Positions 1 to 6,675 of a stretch of DNA of 7,282 bases are shown here, piece after piece. Made by a program: the position numbers and the translations under genes. Within the stretch, counting starts at the first letter, position 1, and every line of letters starts with the position of its first letter. The DNA is from JAYVIQ01 sp043770215. Its GTDB lineage: Bacteria; Bacteroidota; Bacteroidia; Cytophagales; JAAEPT01. The notes beneath the pieces were generated by a model that did not search any database, was not told the DNA's origin, and was given only the letters and a program-made list of their open reading frames with translations. The DNA is taken from positions 1 to 7,282 of the forward strand of contig JAYVIQ010000033.1 in NCBI GenBank assembly GCA_043770215.1. The letters are read 5' to 3'.

Positions 1-110
1 GAAACCCTATCGGGTCAGGCTCTACGCTCTCGCTTTTTTTGCTGAAAAAGCAAAAAAGAGCTCCGCTTCGATCCTTTTCGCAAAAAAAATAATAGGTACC
101 GGTATCATTG
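1..110. repeat. Hairpin-forming intergenic repeat element, probably dispersed (left end may be cut by the window)
   Basis: This stretch is richer in G+C than its surroundings and has no coding frame. Its core is an imperfect inverted repeat: a T-run arm near 32-42 (GCTTTTTTTGC) faces an A-run arm near 50-59 (GCAAAAAAG) across a short A-rich loop, with CTCT/GAGC blocks flanking both arms. Further out, the blocks TCTACGCTC and CTCCGCTTCGATCC sit on either side. The layout recalls palindromic intergenic repeats that I remember from Flavobacteriaceae genomes, which end in similar CCGCTTC-ATCC blocks. That resemblance is from memory and was not tested. It lies at the 3' side of the remnant at 177-440. 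It could instead be a long terminator structure. Confidence 0.45.
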
Positions 111-176
111 CGGAAATTCACAAAATTCTTCCCCAAAAATTACTGGTTTAGCGTAGTTTAGATTTATGTTGTAATA

Positions 177-440
177 TCAAATAATAATTTTTTGTTGTAA
201 AATACCATTATCCTGGTTAATTTCTATATGGTATAAGCCTGGAGAAATAAATTTAACTTTATCCTGTGATTTAGAATTAGCTTCTAAAATTGTTTTTCCA
301 AGTTTGTCTATTATACAGAAATGGAAAAACTTGGTTACATCTAAATCTATTTTATTCTTCTTTAAAATTGAGTAAATGTTCATGCCAGTAACTTTAATGT
401 TATATTGTTTAATACAGAACCTAATGTAAAAAGTAAACAT
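177..440 (-). pseudogene. Probable remnant of a T9SS cargo protein: orphan C-terminal sorting-domain tail
   Basis: The 87-residue frame has no signal peptide and no recognisable catalytic domain. Its second half (about residues 35-87) fits the end of a type A T9SS sorting domain: a strand followed by IIDKLGKTIL, then a GLYHIEI strand turn, and a final strand ending QQKIII. In intact cargo proteins this beta-sandwich domain directs export through the type IX pore and follows a large secreted body and usually a PNP-type motif, neither of which is seen here. The frame closes at an in-frame stop about 40 bases upstream of the ATG, and 441-600 is broken by stops in all three minus-strand frames. 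I infer a decayed gene end. A real small protein starting at residue 1 or at the internal Met20 cannot be excluded. Confidence 0.42.
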
Positions 441-608
441 AAAATTAAAAAATATTTTTAGTTTTGACCCAAATAATAATCAACCGACTTACTTTCAGTT
501 AATTGCATATAAATATGAATTTCAAGCCAATAATTTAATAGAGTGTTTTATACTAAGAATTAACTTTACAAATAGATTATCCTATTATAAACTTTGTTGG
601 ACCTAAAC

Positions 609-638
609 AAAAAAAGAATGGTTGCCCATTCTTTTTTT
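609..638 (-). terminator. Strong intrinsic terminator of the J-domain/KTSC gene, possibly bidirectional
   Basis: GAATGG (616-621) pairs with CCATTC (626-631) around a four-base TTGC loop, and the flanking seven A's (609-615) pair with seven T's (632-638), giving a perfect 13-bp stem. Read on the minus strand, it lies about 30 bases past the stop of the gene at 669-1121 and ends in a U tract. The symmetric A and T runs mean it could also stop plus-strand transcription. Confidence 0.8.
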
Positions 639-668
639 AATTGCATGTATTGTAAAAGAAACTTAAAT

Positions 669-1121
669 TTACTCTTCAACCGTTTCTCTTTTTTTTACGT
701 TTCTATACAAATAAGTATCAAAAATGTGTCTTTTAGCAAATCTGTATTGAGTATTAGTATTTACTAACTTAACATAAACTGGCTTAGGAACACCAAAATA
801 TTCGTAAACACTTCCATCTAAGAATGTAATCTCTAATTTTGCGTTTTTATAGTTAAAATCACTAATACCAGATGTAGTAGTGGTTGCAATATATTCTTCT
901 TTATTAGATAGATGTGTTTCTGGAGCTATACTTACCAAGAAATGATATGCTTCTATCATCAATTTGCTTTTTATTTCAGCAGCTTCTAGATCTGGACCAC
1001 CATTTGGAAACTTATCTGGATGGCAATCTTTCATTACGTTTCTGTAAGTCAGTTTAATTGCTTTTAGGTCTATTTCGCCAGCAATATCATACAACTTTTT
1101 ATATTCAGCAATTCGTTTCAT
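669..1121 (-). CDS. J-domain protein with C-terminal KTSC domain
   Basis: The 150-residue protein joins two small domains. Residues about 5-65 form a DnaJ-like J domain with the HPD tripeptide at 34-36, preceded by a basic helix (TYRNVMKD) and followed by a helix ending in IEAYHFLVS. The HPD motif is the site by which J proteins stimulate the ATPase of Hsp70 (DnaK). Residues about 79-142 match the KTSC family: a T/S-rich start, strands with FLDGSVYEYFGVP, then a helix and an RFAKRHI..TY ending. KTSC is a small domain of uncertain function, named from the C-terminus of some lysyl-tRNA synthetases. There is no signal peptide, so the protein is probably cytoplasmic. It is monocistronic, with its own promoter candidate and a strong terminator. 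I infer an Hsp70 partner that uses KTSC to choose a client or nucleic acid. The domain calls are firm, the role is not. Confidence 0.88.
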   Translation of the reverse strand: MKRIAEYKKLYDIAGEIDLKAIKLTYRNVMKDCHPDKFPNGGPDLEAAEIKSKLMIEAYHFLVSIAPETHLSNKEEYIATTTTSGISDFNYKNAKLEITFLDGSVYEYFGVPKPVYVKLVNTNTQYRFAKRHIFDTYLYRNVKKRETVEE

Positions 1122-1194
1122 TATCTTACTTATTTATCAATTTTAATGTGGTAAAAAATAAATAGTATTTTGTGAGCTATATTTTTTACAGTTG

Positions 1195-1202
1195 CAAAAG
1201 TA
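1195..1202 (-). promoter_or_regulatory. Candidate -7 promoter box for the J-domain/KTSC gene
   Basis: Read on the minus strand this is TACTTTTG, an exact match to the Bacteroidota TAnnTTTG box, about 75 bases upstream of the ATG. The partner -33 TTG is weak: the best is GTG at 1225-1227 with a 22-base spacer. The terminator at 1285-1306 lies upstream, so this gene needs a promoter of its own here. Confidence 0.4.
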
Positions 1203-1271
1203 GGTATTTTTTTAGGAGTATCTGCACTTTTATTGCAGTAATTGATTTTAGCCGAATAAAATCCGTGAAAG

Positions 1272-1306
1272 AAAAAAACAATAAGAAAGGAACCTTGGCT
1301 CCTTTC
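1272..1306 (-). terminator. Intrinsic terminator after the helical repeat protein gene
   Basis: GAAAGGA (1285-1291) pairs with TCCTTTC (1300-1306) around an eight-base loop. On the minus strand the hairpin is followed by a T-rich tail (complement of the A-rich stretch 1272-1284). It lies about 30 bases beyond the stop codon at 1335-1337. The tail is interrupted by non-T bases, so termination may be partial. Confidence 0.6.
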
Positions 1307-1334
1307 AAAAAAAATAAAAAGCATTACTTTTTAA

Positions 1335-1574
1335 CTAAGCTTCTTTGGAAGCTTCTTCATTACCACTTATCATATCTTTCACTTTTTCAGAAGCATTAGA
1401 AGCCATTTCTTTTGCATCTTCTGTAAGTTCTGCTGCTTTTGATTTGCCAGCTTCTATCACTTCAGCTGCTTTTTCAGAAACATTAGAAGCCAATTCTTTT
1501 GCATCTTCTGTAAGCTCTGCTGCTTTTGCTTGTGCAGAACCAAACCACCCTTTTATTGAATTCAATATACCCAT
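1335..1574 (-). CDS. Small amphipathic alpha-helical repeat protein (LEA/apolipoprotein-like composition)
   Basis: This 79-residue protein is rich in Ala, Glu, Lys and Ser, with no cysteine, and is probably almost entirely helical. A short hydrophobic start (MGILNSIKGWFG) is followed by two copies of a 29-residue unit at residues 17-45 and 46-74, each beginning KAAELTEDAKE. The charge pattern resembles LEA-type stress proteins, YtxH-like proteins and apolipoprotein-like helices, but I cannot assign it to one family. There is no signal peptide or true membrane span. The N-terminal aromatic segment could sit on a membrane surface. The start is supported by a purine-rich leader (AAAGAGATGAT) just before the ATG and by a single clean frame. 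The gene stands alone between its terminator and the divergent yebC gene. A stress or desiccation role would be inference from composition only. Confidence 0.72.
   Translation of the reverse strand: MGILNSIKGWFGSAQAKAAELTEDAKELASNVSEKAAEVIEAGKSKAAELTEDAKEMASNASEKVKDMISGNEEASKEA
1353..1526 (-). repeat. Tandem 87-nt in-frame duplication inside the helical protein gene
   Basis: The units at 1440-1526 (coding residues 17-45) and 1353-1439 (residues 46-74) are adjacent and equal in length. Over the 59 bases 1381-1439 and 1468-1526 I count only four differences, while the other 28 bases have diverged strongly. The period of 29 residues preserves the frame and gives the protein its repeat. Confidence 0.85.
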
Positions 1575-1681
1575 ATCATCTCTTTAAATTGTTTGAAACT
1601 AAATGTATTAACTATTTTTATATTTTTTAAAATAAAATTGATTTTTTAGTTTTCTAGACCAATGATTTTAGAACATTTTAG

Positions 1682-1689
1682 TATTTTTG
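1682..1689 (+). promoter_or_regulatory. Candidate -7 promoter box of yebC
   Basis: TATTTTTG is an exact TAnnTTTG match 27 bases before the yebC ATG, which would give a very short leader. The -33 element is poor: ATG at 1662-1664, spaced by 17 bases, replaces TTG. A TTG inside this box (1687-1689) could be read as an in-frame start codon, but it adds ten residues that do not belong to the family. Confidence 0.45.
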
Positions 1690-1716
1690 AAATTGTATTT
1701 ACAAAACATAGTAAAA

Positions 1717-2439
1717 ATGGGAAGAGCATACGAGTTTAGAAAAGGAAGAAAAATGAAACGTTGGGCATCTATGTCAAAAGCTTTTACAAGAATAGGCAAA
1801 GACATTGTGATGGCTGTTAAAGAAAATGGCACTGACCCTGATGGGAATTCTAAACTTAGGGCTATAATTCAGAATGCTAAGGCTGTAAATATGCCTAAAG
1901 AAAATATAGAAAGAGCTATAAAACGTGCGTCTGAAAAAGATACTGCCAATTATGAAGAGAAAATATTTGAAGGCTATGCGCCCCACGGAATTGCCATATT
2001 AATAGAGACAGCTTCTGATAATAACAACAGAACTGTTGCCAACATAAGAAGTCATTTCAGCAAATGCAACGGTAGCTTAGGCACTTCTGGTTCTGTAGAA
2101 TTTATGTTTGATCGTAAGTGCCATTTTAAAATTGCCAATAACGGAGAAGATTTGGAAGAAATGGAATTGGAACTAATAGATTTTGGAGCAGAAGAGATTT
2201 TTGAGGATGAAGACGGGATTATGATTTATGGCCAATTTCCAGATTTTGGCAAAATACAAGGGGCTTTAGAAAAAATGGGAAAAACAGTTGTTTCTTCTGG
2301 TTTTGAGCGCATTCCAAATATTACCAAAGACTTGTCTACCGATCAAATAAAAGATGTAGAAAAATTATTAGAAAAACTTGAGGAAGATGATGATGTACAA
2401 CATGTTTTTCATACGATGGCAGAAACAGAAGATGAGTAA
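1717..2439 (+). CDS. yebC: YebC/PmpR/TACO1 family protein
   Basis: At 240 residues the protein has the full family length. It opens with GRAYEFRKGRKMKRW, the Bacteroidota version of the AGHSKWANIKHRK start of other phyla. Conserved stretches follow: the SKAFTRIGKDI helix (20-30), NSKLRAIIQNAKAVNMPKEN (44-63), EGYAPHG (85-91), ETASDNNNRTVANIR (97-111) and the GSLGTSGSVEFMF core (119-131). The C-terminus is acidic. Family members were first described as DNA-binding regulators (PmpR), and TACO1 is a mitochondrial translation activator. More recent work links YebC to relief of ribosome stalling at proline stretches, so a translation role is plausible here. The ATG at 1717 is chosen because it begins the conserved block. 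A TTG 30 bases upstream overlaps the promoter box. The leader is A-rich with no Shine-Dalgarno, as is usual in this phylum. It is probably transcribed alone. Confidence 0.95.
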   Translation: MGRAYEFRKGRKMKRWASMSKAFTRIGKDIVMAVKENGTDPDGNSKLRAIIQNAKAVNMPKENIERAIKRASEKDTANYEEKIFEGYAPHGIAILIETASDNNNRTVANIRSHFSKCNGSLGTSGSVEFMFDRKCHFKIANNGEDLEEMELELIDFGAEEIFEDEDGIMIYGQFPDFGKIQGALEKMGKTVVSSGFERIPNITKDLSTDQIKDVEKLLEKLEEDDDVQHVFHTMAETEDE

Positions 2440-2567
2440 AAATCTAATCTAAAGAATAGTTTAAGGTTTATAATTCAAAGATTTTGAATTGACTATTTAC
2501 ATCATATTTTCTATTTATTTAATAAACAATTTAAAAATTGTTTCTCAGTTTTTAATTTAATAGAATC

Positions 2568-2610
2568 AAAAAAGAGTTTATATCAAGCTTTTGAGATAGA
2601 CTCTTTTTTT
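2568..2610 (+). terminator. Intrinsic terminator downstream of yebC
   Basis: AAAAAAGAGT (2568-2577) pairs with ACTCTTTTTT (2600-2609). The stem continues inward with one wobble and one mismatch to a small loop near GCTT, and ends in a run of seven T's. It lies about 130 bases beyond the yebC stop, leaving a long 3' untranslated region with two further small hairpins. No other plus-strand gene precedes it. Confidence 0.7.
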
Positions 2611-2751
2611 GTTTGGTATAATTACTTTTTTTTAATACAAAATTTACATTAGCTTTCAATTGAATGAAGTACAACCTATCTTTTAGTTTTTATAAACCGT
2701 GCATGACCGCTAATACAAAAATTTAAAAAAAAATAGACCAAAAATCTCTTG

Positions 2752-2777
2752 AAAGTGTATATTCAGCACTTTTTTTA
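2752..2777 (+). terminator. Second terminator-like hairpin, with no gene upstream
   Basis: AAAGTG (2752-2757) pairs with CACTTT (2767-2772) around a nine-base loop, followed by an uninterrupted T run to 2777. It comes after the stronger yebC terminator and has no coding gene between, so it may end a short non-coding transcript, act as a backup, or be chance in AT-rich DNA. Confidence 0.35.
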
Positions 2778-3028
2778 ACTTTTTAGTAGTCAAATGACTT
2801 TTAAAAAAAAATTAGCTTTAGTTTAGAAATCTAAATAGTATTGTCCTCCCAAAAAAATAAGCGCTTACTCATTTAGCCTCTTCTTAAATGTTCAACTGAT
2901 TTCCAATGAATTAGTAAGGTTATAGGAACATAAAACTGTCATATTATTTGTAGTAATTAAAAAAAAATGTGAATGTTTTTTTAATAATAAATAGATTTTA
3001 TATTTTTAAGTATACTAATAAACTACCA

Positions 3029-4525
3029 ATGAAAAAAACTATTTTACACGCACTCTTTTTGTTAAGTATTCAATCATCTTTTTGTCAATCTTTAAATGAT
3101 GGTGACTTGCTTTTTATCTCTATTCAAGCTTCGGGCAATAAAGAGTTTTCATTATTAGCAATGAAAACCATTTTACCAAACGAAGAACTATTCCTAACAG
3201 ATGCTGCTTACCAAGAAAACGGAACTTTTTTAGGAGAAGGAACTTTAAAATGGAAAAATGACAATAAAAACATAGAAAAAGGTTCAATCATTGAGATTTC
3301 AGACGCAAGCGGTAGCTTCAAAAGCAATTTTGGGGAAATCACAAAAACAGGCTCTTTTACTCCTTCGGGCACCGATCAACTTATTTTGTACCAACCCAAC
3401 TCCACTGATACCACCTTTATTAGTGCAATAAATTGGGGAGCCCAAGACTCTTGGATTAGCTCAGGATCAACTACAACATCAAACTCTTACTTGCCTAAAA
3501 ATTTAAGCTCAATTATCACTTTTGGGTCCAATAAAGTATACGGAAAATTCAACAGCCCTACTTCTGAAATAAGTACCATTGAGTTAAAAAAATCTATTTT
3601 AAACCCTGATTCTTGGACTTTAAGTAACTTAACTCCATTAGGTTTTTGTTCTGAAATTAATATAAATGATTCAATTCCTGAAATTGTTTTAAATACTTTA
3701 AAAGATGGTGACATTGCTTTTACATCCATTTTAACCACAAAAAACAAGACAATAACATTTGTAGCTCTTTCAGAAATAAAAAAAGGACAAAAACTTTTTT
3801 TTACTGACAATGCCTTGCAAGAAAATGGTAAATTAGCAACAAATGAGGGTCAAATTATATGGACAGCAACCAGCACAATTAAAGAGGGTAATTCAATTTA
3901 TATTTCTGACACCTCTGGAATATACACTTCTAACTTAGGAAACGTAGAAAAAAAAGGTTCATTTACGCCTTCAAATAGCGAGCAATTATTGGCTTTTCAA
4001 ATTCAAAATAATACAGACACCCTATTTTTAGCCGCTATCAACTGGGGCACAGGAAATTCTTGGATTAGCACAGGAGTAACATCTACAACTACTTCTTATA
4101 AACCAATTAATTTAAAAACAATAGTAAATTTTGGTTCAGCAAAAGCAAACGGAGTTTTCAATTGTCCAACACAATTAATCAATACCCTACAATTAAAAGA
4201 AGAGATTTTAAATATAAAAAACTGGACTCTAGCTACAAGTTCAGAAGCAACTCCCCTGCCTTGCCTATCAATTCATGTAAACCAAGTATTAACAATTTCC
4301 GAAACAAATTTCACAAAATCTGATTTGGATTTATTTCCAAATCCAAGTAAAAATAATTTGGTATACAGCTCAACGCCATTAACAAATACCAAAGTGTATA
4401 CCTTGCTTGGCAAGGAGGTTGAGATAACTTACTCAAATAACCAATTAGATTTAAGTAATTTACCTAAAGGATGTTACATATTTACCTGTGACCAAGGAAG
4501 ACAAAATTTATATTTAGAAGATTAA
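3029..4525 (+). CDS. Secreted two-repeat protein with T9SS C-terminal sorting domain
   Basis: The 498-residue protein starts with a Sec signal peptide (MKKTILHALFLLSIQSSFC, cleavage probably before Q20 or S21). Two homologous domains follow, at about 22-207 and 224-412. Each begins with a DGD-[LI] strand, continues through LFLTD/LFFTD and a G-E/Q-G..W segment, then ISD.SG, GSFTPS, AINWG and SWIS.G, and ends in a NW/SWTL strand. Similar domains occur in secreted Bacteroidota and cyanobacterial proteins, sometimes near lamin-tail-like domains, but I know no assigned function. About residues 424-498 form a type A sorting domain with FPNPSKN (436-442), a LLGKEVEI strand and LPKGCYIF, so the protein is probably exported through the T9SS and anchored or released. 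The ATG at 3029 is chosen because it directly starts the signal peptide. The frame is open 60 bases further upstream, but that extension would spoil the signal peptide. Confidence 0.85.
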   Translation: MKKTILHALFLLSIQSSFCQSLNDGDLLFISIQASGNKEFSLLAMKTILPNEELFLTDAAYQENGTFLGEGTLKWKNDNKNIEKGSIIEISDASGSFKSNFGEITKTGSFTPSGTDQLILYQPNSTDTTFISAINWGAQDSWISSGSTTTSNSYLPKNLSSIITFGSNKVYGKFNSPTSEISTIELKKSILNPDSWTLSNLTPLGFCSEININDSIPEIVLNTLKDGDIAFTSILTTKNKTITFVALSEIKKGQKLFFTDNALQENGKLATNEGQIIWTATSTIKEGNSIYISDTSGIYTSNLGNVEKKGSFTPSNSEQLLAFQIQNNTDTLFLAAINWGTGNSWISTGVTSTTTSYKPINLKTIVNFGSAKANGVFNCPTQLINTLQLKEEILNIKNWTLATSSEATPLPCLSIHVNQVLTISETNFTKSDLDLFPNPSKNNLVYSSTPLTNTKVYTLLGKEVEITYSNNQLDLSNLPKGCYIFTCDQGRQNLYLED

Positions 4526-4608
4526 GAAAGTTGCCTGATGTGTCTTTTGGATTAGAATAATAGAAGTTAAATTTCCTTTTTTTTCTAATTTAAGTTGCAT
4601 TTATAAGG

Positions 4609-4636
4609 TTGTTTAAGCTTAAAAATTGTATCTTTA
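4609..4636 (+). promoter_or_regulatory. Promoter of trxB and probably of the trxB-peptidase-bshB1 run
   Basis: TTG (4609-4611), a 17-base spacer and TATCTTTA (4629-4636) match the flavobacterial TTG-N17..23-TAnnTTTG promoter with a single change in the last base of the -7 box. Transcription would start about 10-15 bases before the trxB ATG at 4656, giving a nearly leaderless message. Confidence 0.6.
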
Positions 4637-4655
4637 AGATATAAAGTTATAGCTA

Positions 4656-5594
4656 ATGAGTGCAAAAGTAAAAGTATTGATTATAGGTTCTGGACCATCA
4701 GGATACACAGCAGCAATTTATGCAGCAAGAGCTGGATTAGAACCCCTTTTATTTCAGGGAGATCAGCCAGGCGGACAACTCACCATTACAAATGATGTAG
4801 AAAATTACCCTGGATATCCAAAAGGGGTAAATGGACCACAAATGATGATGGACTTTCAAGAACAGGCAGCTCGTTTTGGTACAGATGTAAGGAATGGCTT
4901 TGTAACTGAAGTAAAATTTGAAGAAGGAAATCATGAAGTAACTGTAGATGGGAAAGAAACCTTTTATGCAGAAACTATAATTATATCTACAGGAGCTGCT
5001 GCTAAATGGTTAGGACTACCTTCTGAAGATAAGTTTAAGTACGGTGGTGGTGTAACTGCTTGTGCTGTATGCGATGGCTTTTTTTACAAAAAACAAGATG
5101 TAATAGTTGTAGGCGCAGGAGATACTGCTTGCGAAGAAGCACACTATTTATCTAAAATCTGTAATAAAGTTTACTTGATGGTACGTAGGGACGAAATGCG
5201 TGCATCTAAAATAATGCAGCAAAGAGTTTTGAACACACCTAATATTGAAGTTGTTTGGAATACAAACACTTTAGAGATACTAGGAGATAAAGAAGTAATA
5301 GGTGCAAGAGTTATAAATACAGCTACAAATGTAGAGAGTACCATAAATGCTACTGGTTTTTTTGTAGCTATAGGTCATAAGCCTAATACTGATATTTTCA
5401 AAGGACAAATAGATTTGGACGAAAATGGGTATATAAAAACAAAAGCAGGGACAACATTAACTAATTTCCCTGGTGTTTTTGCAAGTGGAGATGCTCAAGA
5501 TAGTATTTATAGACAAGCAGTAACAGCGGCTGGTACAGGTTGTATGGCAGCTCTTGAAGCAGAACGTTATTTAACTGAAAGAGAAGATATTTAG
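4656..5594 (+). CDS. trxB: Thioredoxin-disulfide reductase
   Basis: This 312-residue flavoprotein uses NADPH to reduce thioredoxin in the cytoplasm. The FAD-binding motif GSGPSG lies at 11-16, followed by the GGQLTITNDVENYPG segment (39-53). The redox-active CAVC pair is C136 and C139, followed by DG. The NADPH fold has GAGDTA at 153-158 and the phosphate-binding VRRDEMRAS at 176-184. The closing FAD motif GVFASGD (273-279) leads to the RQAVTAAGTG helix. All catalytic elements are present and the length is normal for the low-molecular-weight bacterial enzyme. The ATG lies just past a good promoter. The stop TAG shares its last base with the GTG start of the next gene, which suggests translational coupling. 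Related ferredoxin- or bacilliredoxin-reducing enzymes exist, but the CxxC site in this context favours TrxB. Confidence 0.96.
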   Translation: MSAKVKVLIIGSGPSGYTAAIYAARAGLEPLLFQGDQPGGQLTITNDVENYPGYPKGVNGPQMMMDFQEQAARFGTDVRNGFVTEVKFEEGNHEVTVDGKETFYAETIIISTGAAAKWLGLPSEDKFKYGGGVTACAVCDGFFYKKQDVIVVGAGDTACEEAHYLSKICNKVYLMVRRDEMRASKIMQQRVLNTPNIEVVWNTNTLEILGDKEVIGARVINTATNVESTINATGFFVAIGHKPNTDIFKGQIDLDENGYIKTKAGTTLTNFPGVFASGDAQDSIYRQAVTAAGTGCMAALEAERYLTEREDI

Positions 5595-6643
5595 TGAAAT
5601 ACTTCTTTTTAACGATAATACTTATAATCTCAAGCTTTCAATCGCTGTATTCTCAAAAAAAATACAGCGATAAATTGAAAGAATGGTTTTTTCCTTCTCA
5701 GAAAGAAGTACATTCTGCGCACCCTAAACTTGATACTTCTGAAACTTTACTAAGTGATTCTGCAGAGACTTTTTTTTCTAAACATTACAGTCCAGACATA
5801 GATGAAAGTGGTCTAGAAATCTCAGGCGAAGAAAGTGAGTACGATGAAGATATAGAAGCTGAGGAACTTTTTTATTTAGATAGCTTAGAATCTATTGGAG
5901 TAACGCATCACGTAATTTTGAAAAACGAAAAAGAATGGTTATCCGTAGATACTTTATATAAATACTTTGACTCTTTACGTGTAAATCCGTATAGATTTGA
6001 CCCAAGTCAAATTGTAGACTCTATTCGTTTAGTACTCTATGAAGACTCTAGAAGTTGGAGTATGCCTTTAGATTCTATTCACTACATAACCTCTAGATTT
6101 GGTCCAAGAGGCTCTTCTAATCATTACGGAATAGATATAGGTCTAGATATTGGGGATAAAGTCCATGCTACTTTTGATGGTGTTGTACGTATTTCTAAAT
6201 ACAACCCTGGAGGTTACGGAAATTACATACTATTACGTCATTACAACGGAACAGAAACAATTTACGGTCACTTATCTCAAAGACTTGTAGTAGTAGGACA
6301 AGAAGTAAAGGCCGGTGAAATTATTGGTTTGGGTGGTAATACAGGAAGAAGTTCTGGGCCTCATCTGCATCTAGAAGTACGCTACAAAGGTATAGCTTTA
6401 GACCCTGCTTTGTTCTTTAACTTTAGTAAAAGAGAATTATCAGACAAAACTGTAGTTGTAAGCACAAAAAGATTTAGCGCAGTAAAAACTGTTAGAAATA
6501 AAGTATATCATAAAGTAAGAAGAGGAGACACATTATATGGTATAGCAAGAAAATATAATATAAAAGCAAGCTCCATCTGTAAAATTAATAGAATAAGTAC
6601 CAGAACTACTCTAAAGGTTGGACAAACAATAAGAGTAAAATAG
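5594..6643 (+). CDS. Secreted M23 family metallopeptidase with C-terminal LysM domain
   Basis: The 349-residue protein starts with a signal peptide (about 1-20, cleavage before Q21). Residues about 48-100 are a Ser/Asp/Glu-rich acidic stretch, probably a flexible linker, and 105-160 is a conserved-looking spacer. The LytM/M23 domain covers about 160-277 and has all active-site residues: zinc ligands H177 and D181 (HYGID) and H259 (HLHLE), with H226 (YGHL) and H257 as catalytic histidines. A LysM domain for peptidoglycan binding (304-349, YHKVRRGDTLYGIARKYNI) ends the protein. It probably cleaves peptide cross-links in the periplasm, as a wall hydrolase or as an EnvC/NlpD-like regulator. Because the metal site is intact, I favour an active enzyme. 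The start is GTG, overlapping the trxB stop by one base (TAGTG), and is fixed by the signal peptide. Confidence 0.93.
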   Translation: MKYFFLTIILIISSFQSLYSQKKYSDKLKEWFFPSQKEVHSAHPKLDTSETLLSDSAETFFSKHYSPDIDESGLEISGEESEYDEDIEAEELFYLDSLESIGVTHHVILKNEKEWLSVDTLYKYFDSLRVNPYRFDPSQIVDSIRLVLYEDSRSWSMPLDSIHYITSRFGPRGSSNHYGIDIGLDIGDKVHATFDGVVRISKYNPGGYGNYILLRHYNGTETIYGHLSQRLVVVGQEVKAGEIIGLGGNTGRSSGPHLHLEVRYKGIALDPALFFNFSKRELSDKTVVVSTKRFSAVKTVRNKVYHKVRRGDTLYGIARKYNIKASSICKINRISTRTTLKVGQTIRVK

Positions 6644-6675
6644 TGTTTGATTGTTTAAACATGTATAAATATTAA

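Larger units (their letters stand above)
2440..3028. other. 589-bp intergenic region, AT-rich, with several hairpins and no convincing gene
   Basis: No frame of useful length or family likeness is visible on either strand. Besides the two terminator-like structures listed separately, it holds perfect short inverted repeats: AATTCAAA/TTTGAATT (2472-2490), AAACAATT/AATTGTTT (2524-2543), TTTAGA/TCTAAA near 2822-2835, and the 10-bp palindrome TAAGCGCTTA (2858-2867). A weak promoter-like pair, TTG 2660-2662 and TAGTTTTT 2684-2691 (21-base spacer), precedes the second terminator-like hairpin. The last 100 bases are the leader of the secreted protein at 3029, in which I see no confident promoter. 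Confidence 0.6.

Noticed and set aside
1..110. CRISPR array or leader
   Set aside because: There is no regularly spaced direct repeat, only one imperfect inverted repeat.
1172..1399. Plus-strand frame crossing the terminator and the end of the helical gene
   Set aside because: It runs through a promoter, a terminator and the antisense of a real gene, and its product is low-complexity Lys/Phe-rich sequence.
1345..1587. Open plus-strand frame of 80 codons opposite the helical repeat gene
   Set aside because: It is the antisense shadow of a repeat-rich gene: open only because the minus-strand coding sequence is periodic. It has Ser/Ala-rich composition and no family likeness.
2831..2872. Minus-strand 13-codon frame starting MSKRLFFWEDNTI
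   Set aside because: Too short to support, with no family likeness, in AT-rich non-coding DNA.
2969..3028. Upstream start that would lengthen the T9SS protein by 20 residues
   Set aside because: The added segment precedes a complete signal peptide that begins exactly at the ATG at 3029.
6652..6661. Palindrome TGTTTAAACA just before bshB1, considered as an operator
   Set aside because: It is a single 10-bp AT-rich palindrome without a second copy or known regulator, and could easily be chance.
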